A DNA stretch of 64,000 bases from Brevibacterium album DSM 18261 (lineage in GTDB: Bacteria; Actinomycetota; Actinomycetes; Actinomycetales; Brevibacteriaceae): the NCBI RefSeq assembly GCF_000426445.1, contig NZ_AUFJ01000012.1, positions 248,001-312,000 on the forward strand, written 5' to 3'. The number at the start of each line of letters is the position of its first letter. Positions within the stretch are counted from its first letter, which is position 1. Position numbers and translations under genes: made by a program. Shown one piece after another: positions 43,961 to 52,549 of this stretch. The notes below the pieces were generated by a model. That model was not told where the DNA came from and did not search any database. It was given only the letters and a program-made list of their open reading frames with translations.

Positions 43961-45583
43961 ATGGCACTCACCGGGCATTCGATCATCGCCGGGGAGACCG
44001 TCCTCGGCAGCGACGGCAGCACGCGGGCCGTGAATCCGTCGACCAACGGAGAGCTGGAGCCGGCGTACTCGTTCGTCGGTGCGGCTGAGGTGGAGCAGGC
44101 GGCCCGCGCCGCCGAGGAGGCCTTCGCCCAGTACCGCGACATCGACCCTGAGCGCCGCGCGGCGTTCCTCGACGCTGCGGCCGAGCGCATCGAGGCGGTC
44201 CGCGGGGAGCTCGTGGAGCGCGCCATGCAGGAGACGGGCCTGCCCGAGGCCCGCCTCGTGGGGGAGACGGCGCGGACCACGGGACAGCTGCGCATGTTCG
44301 CCTCCGTCATCCGGCAGGGGGACTTCCACGGCGTGCGGATCGACCCGGCCCAACCCGAGCGCACCTCGGCGCCGCGCGTCGACCTGCGCCAGCGGAAGGT
44401 GCCTCTGGGCCCCGTCGCGGTGTTCGGCGCCAGCAACTTCCCGCTCGCCTTCTCCGTGGCCGGCGGTGACACCGCCTCGGCGCTCGCCGCCGGCTGCCCC
44501 GTCATCGTCAAGGCCCACAACGCCCATCCGGGCACGAGCGAGCTCGTGGGCCGGGCCGTCACCGAGGCCGCAGCCGCCACCGGCATGCCGGCGGGCGTGT
44601 TCTCCCTGCTCTACGGGCCCGGCGCCGAGGTGGGGCAGGCACTCGTGCGCGATCCCCGGATCACGGCCGTGGGCTTCACCGGCTCCCGCAGCGGCGGGCT
44701 CGCCCTCGTCGAGGCCGCGAACGCCCGTCCCGTGCCGATCCCGGTCTACGCGGAGATGAGCTCCATCAACCCCGTGTTCGTGCTCCCCGGGGCGCTCGCC
44801 GGCGACATCGAGACGCTCGCCCAGGGATTCCTGGGCTCCGTCACGGGGTCCAGCGGCCAGCTGTGCACCTCGCCCGGCCTGCTCCTCGTGCCCACCGGCG
44901 AGGCCGGCGACCGTCTCGTCGAGGCGATCGCCCGAGTCTTCGCCGGCTCGACCGGGCAGACCATGCTCACCCCGGGGATCCACCGCGCCTGGCAGGCCGG
45001 CGTCGCGGCCCTGGCCTCCCGGCCCGAGGCGCGGAAGGTGGCCGAGGGGACGGCGGGCGCCGGCGAGAACGCCCCGGCCCCGGTCGTCTTCGAGACCACC
45101 GCCGAGGCCTTCTCCGCGGACGAGGTCTTCTCCCGCGAGATCTTCGGCGCTGCCTCGCTCATCGTGCGCTACGACGATGCGGCACGGCTGCCTGAGCTGG
45201 CCTCGGGCATGGAGGGGCAGCTGACGGCGACCCTGCACCTGGCGGACACGGATCATGAAGCTGTGCGCGCTCTCCTGCCTGTGCTCGAACGCCTCGCCGG
45301 CCGCATCCTCGCCGGCGGCTGGCCCACCGGGGTCGAGGTGGGGCACGCCGTGATCCACGGCGGACCGTTCCCCGCCACCTCGAACAGCGCCACCACCTCC
45401 GTGGGCAGCCTGGCGATCGAGCGGTTCCTGCGGCCGGTGAGCTATCAGTCGCTGCCGGAGGCGCTGCTGCCGGCGCCGGTGCGGGACGATAACGCCTACG
45501 CGCTGAACCGCCGCATCGACGGGACCATGCACATGGAGGGTGCCGCGCAGAGCGGCGCCCCTGCTGAGGGGGGCGCACGATGA
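43961..45583 (+). CDS. 2,5-dioxovalerate (2-oxoglutarate semialdehyde) dehydrogenase
   Basis: 540-residue aldehyde dehydrogenase with catalytic Cys302 (GQLCTSPG) and Glu265 (YAEMSS), and the [10 protein letters not shown] cofactor region typical of the 2-oxoglutarate-semialdehyde dehydrogenase subgroup. It oxidises the KdgD product to 2-oxoglutarate, the end of the hexarate route, using NAD(P). GGGAGAGC precedes the ATG. Its TGA overlaps the gudD ATG (ATGA). Confidence 0.93.
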   Translation: MALTGHSIIAGETVLGSDGSTRAVNPSTNGELEPAYSFVGAAEVEQAARAAEEAFAQYRDIDPERRAAFLDAAAERIEAVRGELVERAMQETGLPEARLVGETARTTGQLRMFASVIRQGDFHGVRIDPAQPERTSAPRVDLRQRKVPLGPVAVFGASNFPLAFSVAGGDTASALAAGCPVIVKAHNAHPGTSELVGRAVTEAAAATGMPAGVFSLLYGPGAEVGQALVRDPRITAVGFTGSRSGGLALVEAANARPVPIPVYAEMSSINPVFVLPGALAGDIETLAQGFLGSVTGSSGQLCTSPGLLLVPTGEAGDRLVEAIARVFAGSTGQTMLTPGIHRAWQAGVAALASRPEARKVAEGTAGAGENAPAPVVFETTAEAFSADEVFSREIFGAASLIVRYDDAARLPELASGMEGQLTATLHLADTDHEAVRALLPVLERLAGRILAGGWPTGVEVGHAVIHGGPFPATSNSATTSVGSLAIERFLRPVSYQSLPEALLPAPVRDDNAYALNRRIDGTMHMEGAAQSGAPAEGGAR

Positions 45584-46911
45584 GCGCGCACGGCCCCACC
45601 ATCGCGAAGGTCGAGGCGATCCCGGTCGCGGGACACGATTCGATGCTCATGAACCTCTCCGGTGCGCACGGTCCGCACTTCACGCGCAACATCGCGCGGA
45701 TCACGGACAGCGAGGGGCGCGTGGGGATCGGCGAAGTGCCGGGCGGGGAGCCCATCGCCAGGACCATCGAGGACTCCGCCCGGGTCCTCCTGGGACAGCC
45801 GGTGGCACGCTTCCGCTCGCTGCTGCGGGAGGTCCACGCCGCCTTCGCCGCGCGCGATGCGGGAGGCCGCGGGCAGCAGACCTTCGACCAGCGCATCGCG
45901 ATCCACGCCGTCACCGCGGTCGAGTCGTGCCTGCTCGATCTGCACGGACAGCGCCTCGGCGTCCCGGTGGCCGAGCTGCTGGGGGAGGGACAGCAGCGCG
46001 CGAGCGTGCCCGTGCTCGGCTACCTCTTCTACGTGGGTCCCGTGGACCGGACGGGACTGCCCTATCTCCGCGAGCCGGAGGCGGCGGACGCATGGTCGCG
46101 CCTTCGTCGCGAGGAGGCCATGACACCGGAATCCGTGGTGGCGCTGGCCGAGGCCGCGCAGGAGCGGTACGGCTTCCGCGACTTCAAGCTCAAAGGCGGA
46201 GTGCTGCCCGGCGAGGAGGAGGTCGAGACCGTCACCCGGCTGAAGGAGCGCTTCCCCGAGGCCAGGATCACCCTCGACCCGAACGGCGGCTGGCCGCTGG
46301 AGGATGCGATCCGCTACGGCCGCATGATGAGGGACGTCGTCGCCTACGCGGAGGACCCCTGCGGCGCCGAAGGCCGCTTCTCCGGGCGCGAGGTCATGGC
46401 GGAGTTCCGGCGTGCCACCGGTCTGCGGACGGCGACGAACATGGTCGCCACGGACTGGCGGGAGATGGCGCACGCAGTGCGCGAGGCATCGGTGGACATC
46501 CCGCTGGCGGACCCGCACTTCTGGACCATGGCCGGATCCGTGCGCGTCGCGCAGCTCTGCCACGAGTTCGGCCTGACCTGGGGATCGCACTCGAACAACC
46601 ACTTCGATGTGTCGCTCGCGATGTTCACGCAGGTGGGCGCTGCCGCGCCGGGGGAGATCACGGCGCTGGACACCCACTGGGTCTGGCAGGACGGGCAGGG
46701 CCTGACGAAGGAGCCGCCGCTCATCGCCGACAGCGAGATCGCCGTGCCGCAGCGTCCCGGCCTGGGGGTGGAGCTCGACGAGGAGCGGTTGGACGCAGCC
46801 CACGAGCTCTACCGTGAGCACGGCCTCGGCGGGCGCGATGACGCGGTGGCGATGCGGACGATCATCCCGGGATGGGAGTTCGACCCCAAGCGCCCGTGCA
46901 TGGTGCGGTAG
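45580..46911 (+). CDS. gudD: Glucarate dehydratase
   Basis: 443 residues with all active-site residues expected from the Escherichia coli enzyme at a constant offset of two: K203/K205 (FKLKGG), D233 and N235 (LDPNGG), E258 (YAEDPCG), N287 (TNM), D311 and H337 (SHSNNH). It converts D-glucarate to 5-keto-4-deoxyglucarate, feeding KdgD. It is the third gene of kdgD-dehydrogenase-gudD, joined by an ATGA overlap. A hairpin repeat array and a strong stem-loop follow its stop. Confidence 0.95.
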   Translation: MSAHGPTIAKVEAIPVAGHDSMLMNLSGAHGPHFTRNIARITDSEGRVGIGEVPGGEPIARTIEDSARVLLGQPVARFRSLLREVHAAFAARDAGGRGQQTFDQRIAIHAVTAVESCLLDLHGQRLGVPVAELLGEGQQRASVPVLGYLFYVGPVDRTGLPYLREPEAADAWSRLRREEAMTPESVVALAEAAQERYGFRDFKLKGGVLPGEEEVETVTRLKERFPEARITLDPNGGWPLEDAIRYGRMMRDVVAYAEDPCGAEGRFSGREVMAEFRRATGLRTATNMVATDWREMAHAVREASVDIPLADPHFWTMAGSVRVAQLCHEFGLTWGSHSNNHFDVSLAMFTQVGAAAPGEITALDTHWVWQDGQGLTKEPPLIADSEIAVPQRPGLGVELDEERLDAAHELYREHGLGGRDDAVAMRTIIPGWEFDPKRPCMVR

Positions 46912-46919
46912 CCGCGAGA

Positions 46920-47118
46920 GGAAGCTGAGGTGGTCTTCGTCTGCCGTGCCAACGCGATCCGTGCGTTTTCGCGTTCGCACGGCAGACGACAACGGAGGGT
47001 GCACGGCCCGCGGTCCGCACGGCAGACGACAATGGAGGGGCACGGGCATCGGCGCCTGCGGCTGAGCGCGGGAGGCACGGCAGACGACACGCGGCGGCGG
47101 ATTACAGCTACGCAGACG
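46920..47118. repeat. Dispersed hairpin repeat, copy B, with tandem half-units
   Basis: Arms at 46937-46957 and 46969-46989 (21 bp, one mismatch) enclose an 11-base loop, with the same arm and loop lengths as copy A. The right arm core GCACGGCAGACGACA then recurs alone at about 47017-47031 and 47074-47088, and a shorter GCAGACGAC at about 47112-47120. The flank AATGGAGGGGCACGGGC also matches copy A. The element fills most of the gap between the convergent gudD and tctA4 genes. Confidence 0.75.
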
Positions 47119-47120
47119 AC

Positions 47121-47158
47121 GTGGGGGGCGCCCCGCCCATCCGGCGGGGCGCCCCCAC
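47121..47158. terminator. Strong stem-loop between convergent gudD and tctA4
   Basis: GTGGGGGGCGCCCCGCC (47121-47137) pairs with GGCGGGGCGCCCCCAC (47143-47158), a 16-bp stem with one bulged G and a 5-base loop. No T-run follows on either strand, as is usual for high-GC actinobacterial terminators. It probably ends transcription from both sides. Confidence 0.7.
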
Positions 47159-47183
47159 GGTGCACGTCAGACGGCAGCTGGCC

Positions 47184-48713
47184 TCAGCCGTCCACGTCGG
47201 TCATGACGTTGCCGCGCTCCTTCCGGCGCTGGGCCATCCTGCCGAACAGCGAGAAGCCCACAACCGCGACCAGCACCAGGTAGAGCACGATGGTGATGGG
47301 GCTGGACACGAGCACCGCGTAGTTCCCACCCGAGCTCAGCAGCGCATCGCGCAGGCTGGTCTCCGCGAGCGGCCCCAGCACCATGCCGATCATGAGCGGC
47401 GCCAGGGGGATGTCGAAGCGGCGCATGACGAAGCCCACCACGCCGATGCCCAGCAGCATCCACAGGTCGAACACGCTGTTGGAGGTCGCGTAGATGCCCA
47501 GCACGCAGAACACCGTGATGCCCGCGTACAGGTACGGCTTGGGGATGAGCAGCAGCTTCGCCCACAGCGGCGCGAACGGCAGATTGAGGATCAGCAGCAC
47601 GATCATCGCGATGAAGAAGCTCGCGAGGAGGCCCCACACGAGATCCGGCGCGCGGTCGAACAGCAGCGGGCCCGGCTGGAGGCCGTACTGCTGGAACGCA
47701 GCGAGCATGATCGCCGCGGTCGCGGAGACCGGCAGGCCCAGGGCCAGCAGCGAGGCCATGGCGGTGCCGGTCGTGGCGTTGCCGGCCGCCTCGGGCGCCG
47801 CGAGGCCGCGGATCGCGCCCTTGCCGAACTGGTTGCGCCCGCTCCGCTTGTCGAGGCGGCGCTCCAGACCGTAGGCCATGAAGGTGGGCACCTCGGAGCC
47901 TCCCACCGGCACCACGCCGAAGGGCAGGCCGATGCTGGTGCCGCGCAGCCATGCCGGGAGCGCCTCGCGGAACTCGCGTCCGGAGAGGAATGGCCGGCCA
48001 GAGCTCTGGATGAGCATGGCACCGGGATCGCGGCGCAGGCGGGAGGCGACGCGGAACACCTCGCCCAGGGCCAGCACGGCGACCGTGACGGTGACGAGCG
48101 AGATGCCGTCGAACAGCTCCGGCACACCGGAGGTGAAGCGCTCCGTGCCGGTGACGGAGTCGATGCCCACCACCGCGATGGCCAGACCCAGCACGAGGGA
48201 GGCGAGTCCCTTGAGCACGGAGTCGGAGACGACCGAGGAGGTGGCGATGAAGGCGAACAGGGCGAGGCCGAAGTACTCCGCCGGACCGAAGATCGTCGAG
48301 AACGCCGCGAGCGCCGGCGCGAGGAACACCACGAGGACCGAGGAGATCATGCCGCCCGTGAACGCGCCGATCGCCGCAGTCGCCAAGGCCTGTGGGGCCC
48401 TGCCCGACTTCGCCATCCGATGGCCCTCGAACGTCGAGGCGATCGCCGATCCCTGCCCCGGCGTGTTCATGAGGATCGCCATCGTCGAATCGCCGAAGAG
48501 GCCGCCGAAGTAGACGCCGGCGAACATGATGAACGCACCGGTGGGATCGAGGGCGAAGGTCATGGGCAGCAGCAGGGCCACCGCCATGGAGGAGCCGAGG
48601 CCGGGCAGCACGCCCACGGCGGTGCCCAGCAGACAGCCCACCAGGACCCAGAGGAGGTTCATGGGGGTCAGCGCGGAGCCGAACCCGTCGATGAGTGAGA
48701 AGAGCGATTCCAT
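47184..48713 (-). CDS. tctA: TctA large permease (system 4)
   Basis: 509 residues, about 12 helices, with VGVLPGLGSSMAVALLLP and IMFAGVYFGGLFGDSTMAILMNTPG. The GDS and MNTPG wording differs from systems 1-3 and 5, so this belongs to a different TctA subgroup. The ATG lies one base after the tctB4 stop. It is the last gene of the minus-strand unit that begins with the pxp/biotin carboxylase genes or with tctC4. Confidence 0.92.
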   Translation of the reverse strand: MESLFSLIDGFGSALTPMNLLWVLVGCLLGTAVGVLPGLGSSMAVALLLPMTFALDPTGAFIMFAGVYFGGLFGDSTMAILMNTPGQGSAIASTFEGHRMAKSGRAPQALATAAIGAFTGGMISSVLVVFLAPALAAFSTIFGPAEYFGLALFAFIATSSVVSDSVLKGLASLVLGLAIAVVGIDSVTGTERFTSGVPELFDGISLVTVTVAVLALGEVFRVASRLRRDPGAMLIQSSGRPFLSGREFREALPAWLRGTSIGLPFGVVPVGGSEVPTFMAYGLERRLDKRSGRNQFGKGAIRGLAAPEAAGNATTGTAMASLLALGLPVSATAAIMLAAFQQYGLQPGPLLFDRAPDLVWGLLASFFIAMIVLLILNLPFAPLWAKLLLIPKPYLYAGITVFCVLGIYATSNSVFDLWMLLGIGVVGFVMRRFDIPLAPLMIGMVLGPLAETSLRDALLSSGGNYAVLVSSPITIVLYLVLVAVVGFSLFGRMAQRRKERGNVMTDVDG

Positions 48714-48714
48714 G

Positions 48715-49353
48715 TCAGCGGCCTCCCCCGAAGATGAGTCCGCTGGGCAGATCGACCGCCAGGAGGACTCCGAAGATCAGATACACGGCGGATGAGAACA
48801 GCAGCGCGAGCGAGATGTCGAACAGTACGCGGACAGAGCCCATCGAGCGCGCGATGCACCAGAACAGCAGGGCCGCGGAGATGATCCAGCCCAGCGGCAC
48901 GAGCAGCACCGCGAAGACCGCCACGCCGCCGATCGCCCAGGCCAGCCGCGGCCAGTCGGAGTACCGGGCGTGCACCTTGCCGACCTCGGCGGGGTCCGTG
49001 ACGACGGCCATCTCCGGCAGCTGCGGCCGGCGGACGATGTCGAGCGCGATGAGGACGGCGAGCACGTACATCGCGGTGATGATGAGGGCCGGCATGAACT
49101 GCGGGCCGGGACGGTCCACATCCTCGGCCACGTCCATCATGAACTGGCCCACCAGCATGTACGTCGCGAGAGCGGCGAGGATCAGCGGGAAGAGGAGGCC
49201 GGCGCGGCCGGTCCACCAGCCCCGCTCGCGGATCTGCTCGGTGCCGAGGACGGGGATCTCGGCAGCCGCATCGGGTGTGTGGGCGGGAATGACGGGGCCG
49301 CTCTCACCGGCAGCCGCGCCCGAGGCGCCGGTCGGGTTCGTCGGGGTGCTCAC
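48715..49353 (-). CDS. tctB: TctB small permease (system 4)
   Basis: 212 residues with four membrane helices separated by a cytoplasmic loop longer than in the other TctB proteins (about residues 95-135), and a 40-residue polar N-terminus. RPGPQFMPALIITAM is the TctB-type segment after helix 1. GTG at 49353 overlaps the tctC4 stop (GTGA). Confidence 0.87.
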   Translation of the reverse strand: MSTPTNPTGASGAAAGESGPVIPAHTPDAAAEIPVLGTEQIRERGWWTGRAGLLFPLILAALATYMLVGQFMMDVAEDVDRPGPQFMPALIITAMYVLAVLIALDIVRRPQLPEMAVVTDPAEVGKVHARYSDWPRLAWAIGGVAVFAVLLVPLGWIISAALLFWCIARSMGSVRVLFDISLALLFSSAVYLIFGVLLAVDLPSGLIFGGGR

Positions 49354-50348
49354 AGTCCCAGCTCCTCAAGCAGGGTGGAGGTCCGCTCCACGTCGTCGGC
49401 GATGAATGCGTCGAGCTCGTCGCCGGTCTCCCAGGCGTCCGACCACGCATTGCGCTCCAGCGCGTCCTGCCACTCGGGGGTCTCGCGCATCTCCTCGAGG
49501 AGGGTGAGCTGCTGCTGGAACTCCTCCTCGGAGACCCCGGGTGCGGCGAGCATGCCGCGCCAGTTGGCGAGCACCACATCGTGCCCCTGCTCGGTGAAGG
49601 TGGGGATGTCGGTGCCCTCGATCCGCTCCGGACCGGTGATGCCGATGGCCTTCACCCGGCCCGCCTCGATCTGGTCCGAGACCTCGTTGTAGCCGGTGGA
49701 GGCGTACTTCGCGGTCCCGTTGAGGAGGGCCTGGATGGCCTCGCCGCCGCCGGACTTGGGGATGAAGGTGATGTCCGCAGGGTCGATCCCTCCGGCCAGC
49801 GCGAGCTCTGCGACCACGAGGTGGTCCAGCGAGCCCGCCGAGCCGCCGGTCCACGGCGTGCCCTTGGGATCCTCCTTCCACTCCGCGAGCAGGTCGTCCG
49901 CGGTCTCGACGGGGGAATCGGCCGGGACGATGACGACGTCGTAGTCCTCCGCGATCTTCGCGATGGGGCGGACGTCGTCGTAGCCCACGGGGGAGTCGTT
50001 GATGAGGATGCCGCCGGTCATTGCGGAGCCGGTGGCCATGATGGTGTCGGAGCGGCCCTCCATCGTGGTGAACCGTCCCAGCCCGATCGTGCCGCCGGCA
50101 CCCGGGATGTTGACGACCTGGGCATTGCCCACGAGGCCCGCCTGCCGCAGGGCCTGCTGCTGTTCGCGCACGAAGCCGTCCCAGCCGCCGCCGGGGCTCG
50201 CGGGGGCGATGAGCGTGAGATTGGCGGAGATGTCTGGAACGGCCGAGGCCTTCTTGACCGAGACGGTCATCGCGACGACCACGACGATCGCTGTGACGAT
50301 CGCGTAGACGGCGAGCACCGTGCGGCGCACACCCGTCGTTGGACTCAT
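49350..50348 (-). CDS. tctC: TctC-type binding protein with uncleaved membrane anchor (system 4)
   Basis: 332 residues with TctC segments LIAPASPGGGWDGFVRE, VNIPGAGGTIGLG and TGGSAGSLDHLVVAE. Unlike the other four TctC proteins here it has no lipobox cysteine; the N-terminal hydrophobic stretch (TVLAVYAIVTAIVVVVAMTV) should stay as a membrane anchor or be cut by signal peptidase I. GWDGF instead of the STDL-type loop suggests a different ligand class. The ATG at 50348 is preceded by GAGGAAG. Confidence 0.88.
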   Translation of the reverse strand: MSPTTGVRRTVLAVYAIVTAIVVVVAMTVSVKKASAVPDISANLTLIAPASPGGGWDGFVREQQQALRQAGLVGNAQVVNIPGAGGTIGLGRFTTMEGRSDTIMATGSAMTGGILINDSPVGYDDVRPIAKIAEDYDVVIVPADSPVETADDLLAEWKEDPKGTPWTGGSAGSLDHLVVAELALAGGIDPADITFIPKSGGGEAIQALLNGTAKYASTGYNEVSDQIEAGRVKAIGITGPERIEGTDIPTFTEQGHDVVLANWRGMLAAPGVSEEEFQQQLTLLEEMRETPEWQDALERNAWSDAWETGDELDAFIADDVERTSTLLEELGL

Positions 50349-50670
50349 GGTGAACTGCTTCCTCGTGAAGGTGGGGTTTCCGCGCAGCGAGGTGCCGCGC
50401 CTCGGCACTGAGACTGCTCTCTGCTGTGAGGTGCTGAGCCTCGCTGTGCCAGGACACTGTAGCCGGTTCTGTGCCGGAGACCGCGTTTTCGCGGAGCCTT
50501 ATTTTTCTCGGGCTCCCCGGGCGCAGTGCGGAGGGCGAGTGCGGTGGCCGTGCGCGGGCGACACGCGATGTGCGCGGGCCCGGCGCGGCAGGCTGCTTTC
50601 GTCTGCCGAGCGAACGCGGTCTGCGCGTTCTCGGGTTCGCACAGCAGACGACGATCGGGTGGTTCTGCGC
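50349..50670. other. 322-base gap between the biotin carboxylase and tctC4 genes
   Basis: No gene is supported here. It holds hairpin repeat copy C (50588-50655) and two small stem-loops: CCGCG-TTTT-CGCGG (50481-50494) and GGAGCC-N12-GGCTCC (50493-50516), the latter with an A/T-rich loop. Reading on the minus strand these lie after the carboxylase stop and before tctC4, so they may partly end the upstream transcript. No clear promoter for tctC4 can be picked out. Confidence 0.5.
50588..50655. repeat. Dispersed hairpin repeat, copy C (diverged)
   Basis: TCGTCTGCCGAGCGAACGCG (50599-50618) is the left arm and TTCGCACAGCAGACGA (50636-50651) the matching part of the right arm, with four differences over 21 positions. 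The left flank GGCAGGCTGCTT is only distantly like that of copies A and B. It lies 16 bases downstream of the biotin carboxylase stop (minus strand). Confidence 0.6.
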
Positions 50671-52548
50671 TCAGTCCTCGATCCGGGCGAGCGGTTCGCC
50701 GGCCTCCACGAGTGCGCCCTCCTCCGCGAGGAACGTGACGGTCCCGCCGGTGTGCGCGGTCACAGGCGTCTCCATCTTCATCGCCGAGAGCATCGCGATC
50801 TCCTCGCCGGCCTCCACTCGGGCCCCGTCCTCGGCCCGTCGGCTCACAAGGGTGCCGGTGACGGGGGCGGGGACGGCTGCGGGATCCGGTTCGCCATTCG
50901 CATCGGGCCGCCCTCCTTCTGCGGCGACCGCACCGGAGCGTGCTCCCGGGCCGGCTGCCGCGCCCGAGGCGGGATCGGCTCCGCCGCCCGAGGTCGCCTC
51001 GCAGGGCCCTCCCGCCGCAGCTCCTGCCCCTGCTCCCGCCCCTGCCGCCGTTCCCGCGACACCGGCGCCCAGCAGTGCGCCCACGGCCTCGGACGGCAGG
51101 CCGAGCTCCACGGACCTGCCGTCGACCTCGACGCGGAACCGGTGGAGCGGGGCCTGCGCGAGCGGAGCGGGCCGCCGCTGCGGCGCGAACTCCGGCATGA
51201 GCACGGATTCGATCCACTGCGTGTGGATGCGGAGACCGCCGTCGCCGGCAGGCCCGCCGCAGAAGTCCGGATGCTCGAGGATCGCGAGCGCGCAGGGCAG
51301 CACCGTCGCCGGCCCCTCGATCTGCAGTTCCCGCACGGCGGCGCGGGTGCGGCGGATCGCGGTCTCGCGATCGGGGCCGTGCACGATGAGCTTGGCCATG
51401 AGCGAGTCGAAGGCCGGCTGGACGGCGTCCCCCGCGGTCACGCCGGAGTCCCACCGCATACCGGGACCGCCGGGCACGCGCAGTGCGGTGATCCGGCCGG
51501 GGCTGGGGAGGAAGCCGCGCCCGGGATCCTCCGCGTTCACGCGCACCTCGACGGCGTGCCCGCGCGGCTCCGGCGCCGAGGCCAGCGACAGGCCCTCCCC
51601 GAACGCCACCCGCAGCTGCTCCGCGACGAGGTCGACGCCGGTGACCGCCTCCGTCACGGGGTGCTCCACCTGGAGCCGGGTGTTGACCTCGAGGAACGTC
51701 ATGGTGCCCTCGGCGCCGAGCAGGAACTCGACGGTGCCGGCTCCGCGGTAGCCCACCTCGGCGCAGATGCGCTCGGCGGAGCGGTGCAGGCGCTCGCGCT
51801 GCTCGCGGCTCAGGTCCGGCGCAGGAGCCTCCTCGACGAGCTTCTGGTTGCGGCGCTGGGCCGAGCAGTCCCGGTCGCCCACGGCGATCACCGTGCCCTC
51901 TCCGTCGCCGAGCACCTGCACTTCGACATGGCGGGGGCGCTCGAGGAAGCGCTCGACGAAGCACTCGCCCCGCCCGAAGGCCTCCCGCGCCTCCCGGGAG
52001 GCGGCCTCGAAGGCGGCGGGCGCCTCGGCGGCCTCCCGGACGACCTTCATGCCCCGGCCACCGCCGCCGTGGGCGGCCTTGATGACGACGGGCAGGCCGT
52101 GGGCGGCGATGAAGTCCTCGACCTCGCTCGCGTCCTTCAGCGGGCGGTCGATGCCGGGAGCCAGCGGCGCGCCCACCCGCTGGGCGAGCTGCCGGGCCGT
52201 GACCTTGTCGCCGAGCGCCCTGATGGCCTCCGCCGTGGGGCCGATCCAGATGAGCCCGGCGGCCTCGACCGCGGCGGCGAACTCCGCGCTCTCGGAGAGG
52301 AAGCCGTAGCCGGGGTGGATCGCATCGGCGCCGGCGGCGCGTGCCGCGGACAGGAGCGCCTCGGCATTCAGGTATGTGTCCGCCGCCGAGGTGCCGGGCA
52401 GCACATGCGTCTCGTCGGCGAGCTCCGCGTGGAGGGCGCCGAGGTCCTGCTCGGCGCAGACGGCGACGCTGCGGTGCCCGGCGACGGCGCAGGCGCGGAT
52501 CACGCGCAGGGCGATCTCGCCGCGGTTGGCGATGAGGACGGTGGGCAT
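50671..52548 (-). CDS. Biotin carboxylase fused to biotin carrier protein
   Basis: The 625-residue protein starts as a biotin carboxylase (VLIANRGEIALRVIRAC, GYGFLSE, ATP-grasp loop KAAHGGGGRGMKVV) and ends in a biotinyl domain with the attachment Lys591 in SAMKMETPV. A Gly/Ala-rich linker (about 480-540) joins the two. It uses ATP and bicarbonate to carboxylate its own biotin. No AccD/PccB-type carboxyltransferase is present; instead the gene follows the PxpB-PxpC fusion by one base, and that protein resembles the carboxyltransferase part of urea carboxylase. Together they could form a split urea-carboxylase-like enzyme. Confidence 0.9.
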   Translation of the reverse strand: MPTVLIANRGEIALRVIRACAVAGHRSVAVCAEQDLGALHAELADETHVLPGTSAADTYLNAEALLSAARAAGADAIHPGYGFLSESAEFAAAVEAAGLIWIGPTAEAIRALGDKVTARQLAQRVGAPLAPGIDRPLKDASEVEDFIAAHGLPVVIKAAHGGGGRGMKVVREAAEAPAAFEAASREAREAFGRGECFVERFLERPRHVEVQVLGDGEGTVIAVGDRDCSAQRRNQKLVEEAPAPDLSREQRERLHRSAERICAEVGYRGAGTVEFLLGAEGTMTFLEVNTRLQVEHPVTEAVTGVDLVAEQLRVAFGEGLSLASAPEPRGHAVEVRVNAEDPGRGFLPSPGRITALRVPGGPGMRWDSGVTAGDAVQPAFDSLMAKLIVHGPDRETAIRRTRAAVRELQIEGPATVLPCALAILEHPDFCGGPAGDGGLRIHTQWIESVLMPEFAPQRRPAPLAQAPLHRFRVEVDGRSVELGLPSEAVGALLGAGVAGTAAGAGAGAGAAAGGPCEATSGGGADPASGAAAGPGARSGAVAAEGGRPDANGEPDPAAVPAPVTGTLVSRRAEDGARVEAGEEIAMLSAMKMETPVTAHTGGTVTFLAEEGALVEAGEPLARIED

Positions 52549-52549
52549 A

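Noticed and set aside
43730..45532. 600-codon minus-strand frame opposite the aldehyde dehydrogenase
   Set aside because: Antisense to Cys302/Glu265-bearing coding sequence; the frame also crosses the end of kdgD.
46969..47120. Repeated CGGCAGACGAC units suggesting a CRISPR-like array
   Set aside because: Units are short, unevenly spaced, partly self-complementary and match dispersed copies elsewhere; there are no cas genes.
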